From positions 434,001 through 498,000 of the forward strand of contig CALSFV010000225.1 of the NCBI GenBank assembly GCA_943737045.1: a stretch of 64,000 bases of DNA. Reading direction: 5' to 3'. Shown here piece after piece: positions 1 through 11,723 of the stretch; position 1 is the first letter of the stretch; every line of letters starts with the position of its first letter. The translations under genes and the position numbers were made by a program. A model generated the notes under the pieces. The model searched no databases. It saw only the letters and a program-made list of their open reading frames with translations, and was not told the origin of the DNA. The DNA is from Parapristionchus giblindavisi (Eukaryota > Nematoda > Chromadorea > Rhabditida > Diplogasteridae).

Positions 1-146
1 TCTAACCCGGCTGACCTTCGCCGCGCGCTATATTATATATAGAAGAGATCGGCATAGTTTCTGAACCATGCAAAATAAGAAAGTCGCTTGTGGGAGTCGT
101 TGGCTACTCTCGTACCAAATAAACAAGTGTATTTTATACGGTCAAT
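1..146. mobile_element. MITE-Q, right part, cut by window start
   Basis: The last bases, an ACAAGTGTATTTTATACGG motif followed by TCAATA, match the right terminal repeat of the full copies at 9794-10014 and 48374-48655. The interior (CCGGCTG, CCGCGCGCTATATTATATAT, then TCGTACCAAATAAACAAG) is nearly identical to 48510-48650. The left end lies outside the window. The copy inside the reverse transcriptase shows that the family targets TA. Confidence 0.75.
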
Positions 147-1369
147 ACCTCGTTTCCAGATATGGTTTAGGTTGATTCGTGCGCAGTGTGGTAACGACAT
201 CGTGGAGAGCGACGAATGATGAGTGATCTGATAAGGGAAAGATCAAAGATCAAAGATAAAATAGCAAAAGTATACTGTCTCTCCTACAGTCATAGGTCTA
301 AAGATGAAAGATGAAAGATCAATTATCAAAGAAGAAATAGCAAAAGTGCACGCTATGGCTGAGAGTGTAATCATATCATTCCCTAGGTTAGTCATAGGTC
401 TAAAGATGAAAGATCAAAGATCAAATGAACCAACTCTTCACGAGTGATCCCAATGGCTGATTGCACGCCGCACAACGCGCCACCTTGTTCTCCATGATAA
501 CCGCGTCTGTCTCGATGGTCTGTAAATGGATCAAAGACCAAAGATCATTGAAGAATGATTGTCGAAACCATAAAAATCAAAGATCAAAGATCATTAAAGA
601 ATGATTGTTGAAACCATAAAGACCAAAGATAAAAGACCAAAGACCAAACATCATTTCGCCAAACATGGAAACAGAGTATAAATTAATCCTAACAATATTA
701 GAGTGTATCATATATTTGGTAGCGCTCTTTGTTTTCAGCAACATTTTCTGACTCATTCGCAAGAAAACATTCAATGAGTTGTGATAGATTCATCCACGTC
801 ACAATCAATACACCATAGTAATATGTAAATACAATGAAGACTCCGAAGAATAAAATAGAAACAATTAACATTATTTCATCTTCTTTTGAAATACAGTGCT
901 ACCAAACATATGACGCAGAGCAATAGACAAAAAGGTATCGTAGCACGGCGGAGCAGCTAGAATGATTGAATTGTTATGCACAATTGAAATACAAGTGCCC
1001 AAGTTGAAACACGGATGCGACTAGTTTGGACAGCTGGACCAACAATGAGAACGTCATTGTGATTAGCCAATTAAATTAGACAGTATGGATAAAAAACTTA
1101 ATTAGCTAAATGAAATGATAATCACGATCGCAAGCACTGGTGAAATCTCATGAAAACCCAGCTTTGATGATATGTGTTACTTGTTGTTTGACCTTGACCT
1201 TTTACTCTTCTTCTATTCCGTTTTTGTTATATCCCACTAATTCCTTATGTTATTCCGCTTTCAAGTGCTTTTTTCTCTCCGAAATTGTTGAATCTTTTCC
1301 GCCTTCCATTTATTTTCCCGATCATTTCAATCGATATTCGGGAATTGATATCTTTGATATCTACTCGAT
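147..1369. other. Unassigned AT-rich stretch with a GATCAAA-rich tract
   Basis: Between about 237 and 640 the heptamer GATCAAA or AGATCAA recurs many times in irregular runs, with a longer local duplication (CATAGGTCTAAAGATGAAAG appears twice). The same heptamer recurs near 39660 and, inverted, at 43397 and 48335. No coding exon, RNA gene or TIR could be supported in the rest. Confidence 0.5.
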
Positions 1370-4300
1370 TTCTTTTGTTTTTAAACGGTTTTTTTTTCAT
1401 GTCGCGTGCTTCAATTCAAGTCAGAAAAAACATTTAAAACAAAAATAAATCACTTATAATGGAAGTCGGGCTTAGAGAGTATTCGAAAAATTAAACAATC
1501 CGAACAACACAAATTCTGCGCCTTTGCAGCCGTCGCCGCGCCATACTCTGACTCCGCCCACTTTCTCACGTGACATTTCATTTTCGCTTATTCTATCGAT
1601 TTTTATGGCGTTTTCTCGGTTAACGCTTGGAGTATTCTTTATATTGAATGGAAATTAGTGTTAAGGATGATGTGAAATTGATAGAGTAAAGTATGCAAAT
1701 CGAATAGAAACTCTCAACATAGCTTAAAAGTTGTAGTTTCAATACGCATAGCAAGCTTCTAACATATAATGAATCAATATGAAATACGTCTTTCGGTTAG
1801 TTTGATGAATCTCTATCATTCTACCCGACCAGTCTTATTACTAAAGAACTCCAGGATCCCCATCTTTAAATCGTTCTAAATTTAATCACTAACTGACATT
1901 GAAAAATATGAAGTCAAAAAGAGGAGGAAATTTGAACACAATACCAAAATACGAAAGAAACTCAGTGAAAAATCACTTATTGATCCTTACTGCACATCTC
2001 ATTCTTTGCACGTCTAACCGCTTTTTCACGGCTCTATATCCGGCCCCATTTATTGATTTGTTCTTACTCGATTTCTTTTGTTTTTAAATGGTTTTTTTCC
2101 ATGTCGAGTGCTTCAGTTCAAGTCAGAAAAACATTTAAAACAAAAATAAATCAGTTATAATGGAAGTCGGGCTTAGAGAGTATTCGAAAAATTAAACAAT
2201 CCGAACAACACAAATTCTGCGCCTTTGCAGCCGTCGCCGCGCCATACTCTGACTCTGCCCACTTTCTCACGTGACATTTCATTTTCGCTTATTCTATCGA
2301 TTTTTTATGGCGTTTTCTCGGTTAACGCTTGGAGTATTCTTTATATTGAATGGAAATTAGTGTTAAGGATGATGTGAAATTGAGAGAGTAAAGTATGCAA
2401 ATCGAATAGAAACTCTCAACATAGCTTAAAAGTTGTAGTTTCAATACGCATAGCAAGCTTCTAACATATAATGAATCAATATGAAATACGTCTTTCGGTT
2501 AGTTTGATGAATCTCTATCATTCTACCCGACCAGTCTTATTACTAAAGAACTCCAGGATCCCCATCTTTAAATCGTTCTAAATTTAATCACTAACTGACA
2601 TTGAAAAATATGAAGTCAAAAAGAGGAGGAAATTTGAACACAATACCAAAATACGAAAGAAACTCAGTGAAAAATCACTTATTGATCCTTACTGCACATC
2701 TCATTCTTTGCACGTCTAACCGCTTTTTCACGGCTCTATATCCGGCCCCATTTATTGATTTGTTCTTACTCGATTTCTTTTGTTTTTAAATGGTTTTTTT
2801 CCATGTCGAGTGCTTCAGTTCAAGTCAGAAAAACATTTAAAACAAAAATAAATCAGTTATAATGGAAGTCGGGCTTAGAGAGTATTCGAAAAATTAAACA
2901 ATCCGAACAACACAAATTCTGCGCCTTTGCAGCCGTCGCCGCGCCATACTCTGACTCTGCCCACTTTCTCACGTGACATTTCATTTTCGCTTATTCTATC
3001 GATTTTTTATGGCGTTTTCTCGGTTAACGCTTGGAGTATTCTTTATATTGAATGGAAATTAGTGTTAAGGATGATGTGAAATTGAGAGAGTAAAGTATGC
3101 AAATCGAATAGAAACTCTCAACATAGCTTAAAAGTTGTAGTTTCAATACGCATAGCAAGCTTCTAACATATAATGAATCAATATGAAATACGTCTTTCGG
3201 TTAGTTTGATGAATCTCTATCATTCTACCCGACCAGTCTTATTACTAAAGAACTCCAGGATCCCCATCTTTAAATCGTTCTAAATTTAATCACTAACTGA
3301 CATTGAAAAATATGAAGTCAAAAAGAGGAGGAAATTTGAACACAATACCAAAATACGAAAGAAACTCAGTGAAAAATCACTTATTGAACCTTACTGCACA
3401 TCTCATTCTTTGCACGTCTAACCGCTTTTTCACGGCTCTATATCCGGCCCCATTTATTGATTTGTTCTTACTCGATTTCTTTTGTTTTTAAATGGTTTTT
3501 TTCCATGTCGCGTGCTTCAATTCAAGTCAGAAAAACATTTAAAACAAAAATAAATCAGTTATAATGGAAGTCGGGCTTAGAGAGTATTCGAAAATTAAAC
3601 AATCCGAACAACACAAATTCTGCGCCTTTGCAGCCGTCGCCGCGCCATACTCTGACTCTGCCCACTTTCTCACGTGACATTTCATTTTCGCTTATTCTAT
3701 CGATTTTTTATGGCGTTTTCTCGGTTAACGCTTGGAGTATTCTTTATATTGAATGGAAATTAGTGTTAAGGATGATGTGAAATTGAGAGAGTAAAGTATG
3801 CAAATCGAATAGAAACTCTAAACATAGCTTAAAAGTTGTAGTTTCAATACGCATAACAAGCTTCTAACATATAATGAATCAATATGAAATACTTCTTTCG
3901 GTTAGTTTGATGAATCTCTATCATTCTACCCGACCAGTCTTATTACTAAAGAACTCCAGGATCCCAATCTTTAAATCGTTCTAAATTTAATCACTAACTG
4001 ACATTGAAAAATATGAAGTCAAAAAGAGGAGGAAATTTGAACACAATACCAAAATACGAAAGAAACTCAGTGAAAAATCACTTATTGATCCTTACTGCAC
4101 ATCTCATTCTTTGCACGTCTAACCGCTTTTTCACGGCTCTATATCCGGCCCCATTTATTGATTTGTTCTTACTCGATTTCTTTTGTTTTTAAATGGTTTT
4201 TTTTTCCATGTCGCGTGCTTCAATTCAAGTCAGAAAAACATTTAAAACAAAAATAAATCAGTTATAATGGAAGTCGGGCTTAGAGAGTATTCGAAAAATT

Positions 4301-5404
4301 AAACAATCCGAACAACACAAATTCTGCGCCTTTGCAGCCGTCGCCGCGCCATACTCTGACTCTGCCCACTTTCTCACGTGACATTTCATTTTCGCTTATT
4401 CTATCGATTTTTTGTGGCGTTTTCTCGGTTAACGCTTGGAGTATTCTTTATATTGAATGGAAATTAGTGTTAAGGATGATGTGAAATTGAGAGAGTCAAG
4501 TAAGTATGCAAATCGAATAGAAACTCTAAACATAGCTTAAAAGTTGTAGTTTCAATACGCATAGCAAGCTTCTAACATATAATGAATCAATATGAAATAC
4601 GTCTTTCGGTTAGTTTGATGAATCTCTATCATTCTACCCGACCAGTCTTATTACTAAAGAACTCCAGGATCCCAATCTTTAAATCGTTCTAAATTTAATC
4701 ACTAACTGACATTGAAAAATATGAAGTCAAAAAGAGGAGGAAATTTGAACACAATACCAAAATACGAAAGAAACTCAGTGAAAATCACTTATTGATCCTT
4801 ACTGCACATCTCATTCTTTGCACGTCTAACCGCTTTTTCACGGCTCTATATCCGGCCCCATTTATTGATTTGTTCTTACTCGATTTCTTTTGTTTTTAAA
4901 TGGTTTTTTTCCATGTCGAGTGCTTCAGTTCAAGTCAGAAAAACATTTAAAACAAAAATAAATCAGTTATAATGGAAGTCGGGCTTAGAGAGTATTCGAA
5001 AAATTAAACAATCCGAACAACACAAATTCTGCGCCTTTGCAGCCGTCGCCGCGCCATACTCTGACTCTGCCCACTTTCTCACGTGACATTTCATTTTCGC
5101 TTATTCTATCGATTTTTTATGGCGTTTTCTCGGTTAACGCTTGGAGTATTCTTTATATTGAATGGAAATTAGTGTTAAGGATGATGTGAAATTGAGAGAG
5201 TAAAGTATGCAAATCGAATAGAAACTCTCAACATAGCTTAAAAGTTGTAGTTTCAATACGCATAGCAAGCTTCTAACATATAATGAATCAATATGAAATA
5301 CGTCTTTCGGTTAGTTTGATGAATCTCTATCATTCTACCCGACCAGTCTTATTACTAAAGAACTCCAGGATCCCCATCTTTAAATCGTTCTAAATTTAAT
5401 CACT
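1370..5404. repeat. Satellite block 1a, about 702-bp monomers
   Basis: Tandem units repeat at about 702 bp; the landmark TGAAGTCAAAAAGAGG recurs near 1910, 2612, 3314, 4015 and 4717. The first unit (from about 1370) is the most diverged; the others differ by a few substitutions and single-base indels, such as TTGATCC versus TTGAACC. The open frame of 62 codons repeated in each unit follows unit length and has no domain; I treat it as non-coding. The end of each monomer resembles the terminal 230 bp of the TTAA-C element at 27150-27383. Confidence 0.93.
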
Positions 5405-5860
5405 ACCACAAGGGAGTGCGGATACAGTAGAGGGCATTCTTTGAGGGCTACGAGCCCTCAAATAAAAGATATTCATTTGGCTTCAGAGAGTATGCATAAA
5501 TTGTATTCTCACAAGTTAAATAAAAGTAGAAGAATCGCAAAAAGTTAACAAACGTTAGTGTAACACTGCATAAATCGTATTATCTCAAGTTAAATAAAAG
5601 TAAAAGAATCTTTTTCACCCAAATGGGCGCCTTTTATTTTGCGCTAGCGATTTCGAAGTGGCGCGGCAGAGACTTATATGCGTCGAAGATTAAACCTGTT
5701 ACTTGAACAGCGAATATAACAATATATCTATGTATCCTCTGCAATTATGCGAGAATATCTTACTATGAGAATCATTTCCTCATTGCACATTTCAGTTAAC
5801 GATAAGACAATATAATTGAAAAATGAATGAATTAATATAAAGAGACAAGGGCTGACGGAC
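5405..5860. mobile_element. Foldback R, left part only (truncated copy)
   Basis: From CCACAAGGGAGTGCGG onward this is identical to 8478-8934. It holds a small hairpin (GAGGGCT/AGCCCTC, 5444-5460). It stops abruptly at GGGCTGACGGAC and satellite resumes mid-monomer at 5861. The full foldback at 8475-9617 shows that this is its left arm plus part of the loop, cut by the breakpoint of the 3074-bp tandem duplication. Confidence 0.8.
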
Positions 5861-8477
5861 TAAATGGTTTTTTTCCATGTCGAGTGCTTCAGTTCAAGTC
5901 AGAAAAACATTTAAAACAAAAATAAATCAGTTATAATGGAAGTCGGGCTTAGAGAGTATTCGAAAAATTAAACAATCCGAACAACACAAATTCTGCGCCT
6001 TTGCAGCCGTCGCCGCGCCATACTCTGACTCTGCCCACTTTCTCACGTGACATTTCATTTTCGCTTATTCTATCGATTTTTTATGGCGTTTTCTCGGTTA
6101 ACGCTTGGAGTATTCTTTATATTGAATGGAAATTAGTGTTAAGGATGATGTGAAATTGAGAGAGTAAAGTATGCAAATCGAATAGAAACTCTCAACATAG
6201 CTTAAAAGTTGTAGTTTCAATACGCATAGCAAGCTTCTAACATATAATGAATCAATATGAAATACGTCTTTCGGTTAGTTTGATGAATCTCTATCATTCT
6301 ACCCGACCAGTCTTATTACTAAAGAACTCCAGGATCCCCATCTTTAAATCGTTCTAAATTTAATCACTAACTGACATTGAAAAATATGAAGTCAAAAAGA
6401 GGAGGAAATTTGAACACAATACCAAAATACGAAAGAAACTCAGTGAAAAATCACTTATTGAACCTTACTGCACATCTCATTCTTTGCACGTCTAACCGCT
6501 TTTTCACGGCTCTATATCCGGCCCCATTTATTGATTTGTTCTTACTCGATTTCTTTTGTTTTTAAATGGTTTTTTTCCATGTCGCGTGCTTCAATTCAAG
6601 TCAGAAAAACATTTAAAACAAAAATAAATCAGTTATAATGGAAGTCGGGCTTAGAGAGTATTCGAAAATTAAACAATCCGAACAACACAAATTCTGCGCC
6701 TTTGCAGCCGTCGCCGCGCCATACTCTGACTCTGCCCACTTTCTCACGTGACATTTCATTTTCGCTTATTCTATCGATTTTTTATGGCGTTTTCTCGGTT
6801 AACGCTTGGAGTATTCTTTATATTGAATGGAAATTAGTGTTAAGGATGATGTGAAATTGAGAGAGTAAAGTATGCAAATCGAATAGAAACTCTAAACATA
6901 GCTTAAAAGTTGTAGTTTCAATACGCATAACAAGCTTCTAACATATAATGAATCAATATGAAATACTTCTTTCGGTTAGTTTGATGAATCTCTATCATTC
7001 TACCCGACCAGTCTTATTACTAAAGAACTCCAGGATCCCAATCTTTAAATCGTTCTAAATTTAATCACTAACTGACATTGAAAAATATGAAGTCAAAAAG
7101 AGGAGGAAATTTGAACACAATACCAAAATACGAAAGAAACTCAGTGAAAAATCACTTATTGATCCTTACTGCACATCTCATTCTTTGCACGTCTAACCGC
7201 TTTTTCACGGCTCTATATCCGGCCCCATTTATTGATTTGTTCTTACTCGATTTCTTTTGTTTTTAAATGGTTTTTTTTTCCATGTCGCGTGCTTCAATTC
7301 AAGTCAGAAAAACATTTAAAACAAAAATAAATCAGTTATAATGGAAGTCGGGCTTAGAGAGTATTCGAAAAATTAAACAATCCGAACAACACAAATTCTG
7401 CGCCTTTGCAGCCGTCGCCGCGCCATACTCTGACTCTGCCCACTTTCTCACGTGACATTTCATTTTCGCTTATTCTATCGATTTTTTGTGGCGTTTTCTC
7501 GGTTAACGCTTGGAGTATTCTTTATATTGAATGGAAATTAGTGTTAAGGATGATGTGAAATTGAGAGAGTCAAGTAAGTATGCAAATCGAATAGAAACTC
7601 TAAACATAGCTTAAAAGTTGTAGTTTCAATACGCATAGCAAGCTTCTAACATATAATGAATCAATATGAAATACGTCTTTCGGTTAGTTTGATGAATCTC
7701 TATCATTCTACCCGACCAGTCTTATTACTAAAGAACTCCAGGATCCCAATCTTTAAATCGTTCTAAATTTAATCACTAACTGACATTGAAAAATATGAAG
7801 TCAAAAAGAGGAGGAAATTTGAACACAATACCAAAATACGAAAGAAACTCAGTGAAAATCACTTATTGATCCTTACTGCACATCTCATTCTTTGCACGTC
7901 TAACCGCTTTTTCACGGCTCTATATCCGGCCCCATTTATTGATTTGTTCTTACTCGATTTCTTTTGTTTTTAAATGGTTTTTTTCCATGTCGAGTGCTTC
8001 AGTTCAAGTCAGAAAAACATTTAAAACAAAAATAAATCAGTTATAATGGAAGTCGGGCTTAGAGAGTATTCGAAAAATTAAACAATCCGAACAACACAAA
8101 TTCTGCGCCTTTGCAGCCGTCGCCGCGCCATACTCTGACTCTGCCCACTTTCTCACGTGACATTTCATTTTCGCTTATTCTATCGATTTTTTATGGCGTT
8201 TTCTCGGTTAACGCTTGGAGTATTCTTTATATTGAATGGAAATTAGTGTTAAGGATGATGTGAAATTGAGAGAGTAAAGTATGCAAATCGAATAGAAACT
8301 CTCAACATAGCTTAAAAGTTGTAGTTTCAATACGCATAGCAAGCTTCTAACATATAATGAATCAATATGAAATACGTCTTTCGGTTAGTTTGATGAATCT
8401 CTATCATTCTACCCGACCAGTCTTATTACTAAAGAACTCCAGGATCCCCATCTTTAAATCGTTCTAAATTTAATCAC
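5861..8477. repeat. Satellite block 1b (duplicate of 2787-5404)
   Basis: Landmarks at 3303, 4004 and 5401 recur at 6377, 7078 and 8475, a constant shift of 3074 bp. Rare variants are shared: TTGAACC in one unit, a missing A in CGAAAATTAAAC, CAAGTAAG in place of AAAG, and an 8-T run. This is a secondary tandem duplication of several monomers plus the foldback R arm, not independent amplification. Alternatively it could be an assembly error that inserted the segment twice. Confidence 0.9.
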
Positions 8478-9617
8478 TACCACAAGGGAGTGCGGATACA
8501 GTAGAGGGCATTCTTTGAGGGCTACGAGCCCTCAAATAAAAGATATTCATTTGGCTTCAGAGAGTATGCATAAATTGTATTCTCACAAGTTAAATAAAAG
8601 TAGAAGAATCGCAAAAAGTTAACAAACGTTAGTGTAACACTGCATAAATCGTATTATCTCAAGTTAAATAAAAGTAAAAGAATCTTTTTCACCCAAATGG
8701 GCGCCTTTTATTTTGCGCTAGCGATTTCGAAGTGGCGCGGCAGAGACTTATATGCGTCGAAGATTAAACCTGTTACTTGAACAGCGAATATAACAATATA
8801 TCTATGTATCCTCTGCAATTATGCGAGAATATCTTACTATGAGAATCATTTCCTCATTGCACATTTCAGTTAACGATAAGACAATATAATTGAAAAATGA
8901 ATGAATTAATATAAAGAGACAAGGGCTGACGGACTTCCAGTGCTACAGATTGAGACGGTGGCGATGGGCTGCCCGCTTATCTTCACTTAATCGTGACTGA
9001 TGGTTGAGAAGAGTGTTGGAATGGCACCCACAAGGGCCAAAGCGATCGAGAGGCCGAATTGAGATGGAAGGATGAATTTGTGAAGACTGTCGGGCCAGAC
9101 TTTATGAAAGTTGCGCTCAACAAGGATCAGTGGAACCATCTCTTGTCACTACAGACCCACCGTTTAGTTGATCTCGATAAAGTATTTAAATGTAATGTAA
9201 AAAGACACGTTGCTCAATTCAAAAATATTAATGAAATGAAGTGTAAATAATTCCAATACAGTGCTAATTGATAAATACAAGAACAATAAATTAGCAGTGT
9301 TCGTAGATAATTAGTTCCCTCAAATAATGGTTCGCAAAGCGGCAATACGCATTATTTGTCTTTGCCGTCAATCACTAGCTCAAAATAAAAGGCGCCCATT
9401 TGGGTGAAAAAGATTCTTTTACTTTTATTTAACTTGAGATAATACGATTTATGCAGTGTTACACTAACGTTTGTTAACTTTTTGCGATTCTTCTACTTTT
9501 ATTTAACTTGTGAGAATACAATTTATGCATACTCTCTGAAGCCAAATGAATATCTTTTATTTGAGGGCTCGTAGCCCTCAAAGAATGCCCTCTACTGTAT
9601 CCGCACTCCCTTGTGGT
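8475..9617. mobile_element. Foldback R, full copy with LINE scrap in loop
   Basis: The left arm (8478-8715) and right arm (9381-9617) are reverse complements over about 237 bp, with no mismatch seen along the stretches compared. The arms start and end with the CCACAAGGGAGTG motif. The loop (8716-9380) carries the 3' end of a non-LTR retrotransposon. The left side abuts satellite, but satellite does not resume to the right, so this is probably one edge of the array rather than a simple insertion. Confidence 0.85.
8936..9250 (+). pseudogene. Non-LTR retrotransposon 3' remnant (RT C-terminal tail)
   Basis: Conceptual translation shows the tail typical of LINE open reading frames: EWHPQGPKRSRGR, then, after a one-base frame change near 9055, RWKDEFVKTVGPDFMKVA and DQWNHL. 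The W..P.GPKR.RGRP..RW.D pattern followed by W...A.D...W..L closes many RTE/jockey-type polyproteins. Only this tail is present, frameshifted and within the loop of foldback R. Not functional. Confidence 0.7.
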
Positions 9618-9793
9618 AGGGGTTCCTTTAGTTTTATTGAATCGCGGTAGAAACCGCGATTTAAAAGAACTATAGAAAATAGATTGAAACACAATAGAAA
9701 AAAAAAACACTACATTTACCTTATCAGCACTACGTGCGGAAGAGTAAGTAAGTAAAGAAATACTATAGAAAATAGCAATAATATTATTAGTAC

Positions 9794-10014
9794 TATTGTC
9801 CGTATAAAATGTACTTGCATAATTGCACTGCCACTGCTGCTAAACAGAGGAAGAACAATCGATTTACCCCCCACTCTTTCCTCCTTTCCTTCCTCGCTCT
9901 CTCTGATCTACCTGCTCTCTCACCGGTGCTCTCTCTCTAAACATAGAAATTCATTGTGGCAGTGGTTGGCTACTTTCGTACCAAATAACAAGTGTATTTT
10001 TTATACGGTCAATA
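9794..10014. mobile_element. MITE-Q, short complete copy
   Basis: The left end TATTGTCCGTATAAAATGTA is an imperfect inverted repeat of the right end (ATTTTTTATACGGTCAATA). The element is about 220 bp with a CT-rich interior. The family end sequence and TA target are inferred from the copy at 48374-48655. No coding capacity. Confidence 0.75.
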
Positions 10015-10204
10015 ATATTAATGCATCGTCAAATTTGCCTTACACGCGAATACACGCGAATACGACAACAAAGGCTTAAGGTGTTACATTTCGTTACGTA
10101 TGCGCCAGCTTAAGTTTTGCAATCTGAAGAGAGTTTTGCGCATTTGTATCTAGTTTTGATCATTGTGATAAAGTTCCACTCCATCTCAACTATCCTATTT
10201 GACA

Positions 10205-11395
10205 GTTTTGAATCTAATTTGATACGATCAGGGTGGGGTAGGTGAGCTACAGTAGCTGAAAATATACTAGAAAAATTTGTGGTGTCGATTTACCCGAGGA
10301 GGGCCAAGCACTGAATTTTTATAGCAAGTTTGAAAAAAGTAGAAATTTGATGCTGTAGGTGCTGTTCTGACAATTTTTAGTGAAATCTGACCCACCGAAC
10401 TGGGTTACGGTAGATTACGGAAGTTTACAATAGCTGAAAATGATTTCGCACAAGTAGTGGCTGTTCTGACAATTTTTAGAGAAATCTGACCCACCGTACT
10501 TGATCTGACCCACCGAACCGGGTTACGGTAGATTACCGTAGATTACAATAGCCGAAAATGATTTCGCACAAGTAGTGGCTGTTCTGGCAATTTTTAGTGA
10601 AATCTGACCCACCGTACTTGATCTGACCCACCGAACCGGTTAAGGTAGATTACTGTAGTTTTCAATAGCTCATAATGATTTCGCACAAGTAGTGGCCGTT
10701 CTGACAATTCTTAGTGAAATCTGACCCACCGCACTTGATCTGACCCACCGAACCGGTTACGATAGATTACTATAGTTTGCAATAGCTTACTATGAAAGCT
10801 CGCACGTAGTGACCATTTCGGCAATTTTTGAGCAAACTGACCCATCGCACTTGATCTGACCCACCGAACCGGGTTACGGTAGATTACGGTAGTTTACAAT
10901 AGCTCATGATGATATCGCACATGTAGTGGCCATTCCGACAATTTTTAGTGAAATCTATCCCACCGAACCGGGTTACGGTAGATTACTGTAGTTTACAATA
11001 GCTCATGATGATATCGCACATGTAGTGGCCATTCCGACAATTTTTAGTGAAATCTGACCCACCGAACTTGATCTGACCCACCGAACCGGGTTACGGTAGA
11101 TTACTGTAGTTTACAATAGCTGAAAATGATTTCGAACAAGTAGTGGGTGTTCTGACAATTTTTAGTGAAATCTGACCCACCGAACTTGATCTGACCCACC
11201 GATCCGGGTTACGGTAGATTACGGTAGTGTTGCTGATGCTCATCACATTGATACCCATCTTGTGTTTCTATGTCCCATACGAACCGAGTTATGCCCGATC
11301 TGACCCACAGAACTTGATCTGACCCGCCGAACTGGGTTACGGTAGATTACGGTAGTGTTACTTGTGCTGAACACAATGATACCCATCCCAAGTTT
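10205..11395. repeat. Minisatellite P, about nine units of 100-125 bp
   Basis: Units contain TGACCCACCGAACCGGGTTA, CGGTAGATTACGGTAG, a TTTACAATAGCT segment, CGCACAAGTAGTGGC and GACAATTTTTAGTGAAATC. GGGTTACGGTAGATTA or a close variant occurs near 10399, 10511, 10631, 10752, 10871, 10971, 11090, 11208 and 11337. Units vary in length and the last two diverge. No coding frame persists across units. Confidence 0.88.
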
Positions 11396-11698
11396 CTAGG
11401 ACCTCTATGAGCCCGTAGCCGAAATGTCGGTTGCTGAATTGTCAAGGCCCCGCCCCCTCCACTCTCATTGGTCCTCCAAGACTCCGCCCAGCGTCACATT
11501 CGGTACATTTTTGCAACTCAGGTGCGCATGGTTCCCGATATGGTAACGACTTGTGACGGGTGCCGTTCGAATATGCAGCCATAGGCATGACTACCCTGAG
11601 CTTGAGACGAGTTTATCACCATTGTGGGCCTGGAGACGAGTTTTGAAAAACACGTCTCCTAGTCCTCTGTTATGAAAAGTTGGTCCTGAACCCAAATG

Positions 11699-11721
11699 GG
11701 CCAGTCTCTTCGAGACTGGCC
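11699..11721. other. Perfect 10-bp hairpin at left edge of satellite block 2
   Basis: GGCCAGTCTC and GAGACTGGCC flank a TTC loop. The satellite restarts immediately to the right (from about 11724). It could be the terminal hairpin of a mobile element or a recombination-prone structure at the array edge. Function unknown. Confidence 0.6.
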
Positions 11722-11723
11722 TT

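Noticed and set aside
8478..8935. Simple insertion of a 458-bp element into two satellite monomers independently
   Set aside because: Both copies share the same monomer position and the same flanking variants at a constant 3074-bp offset, so one insertion followed by duplication is simpler.
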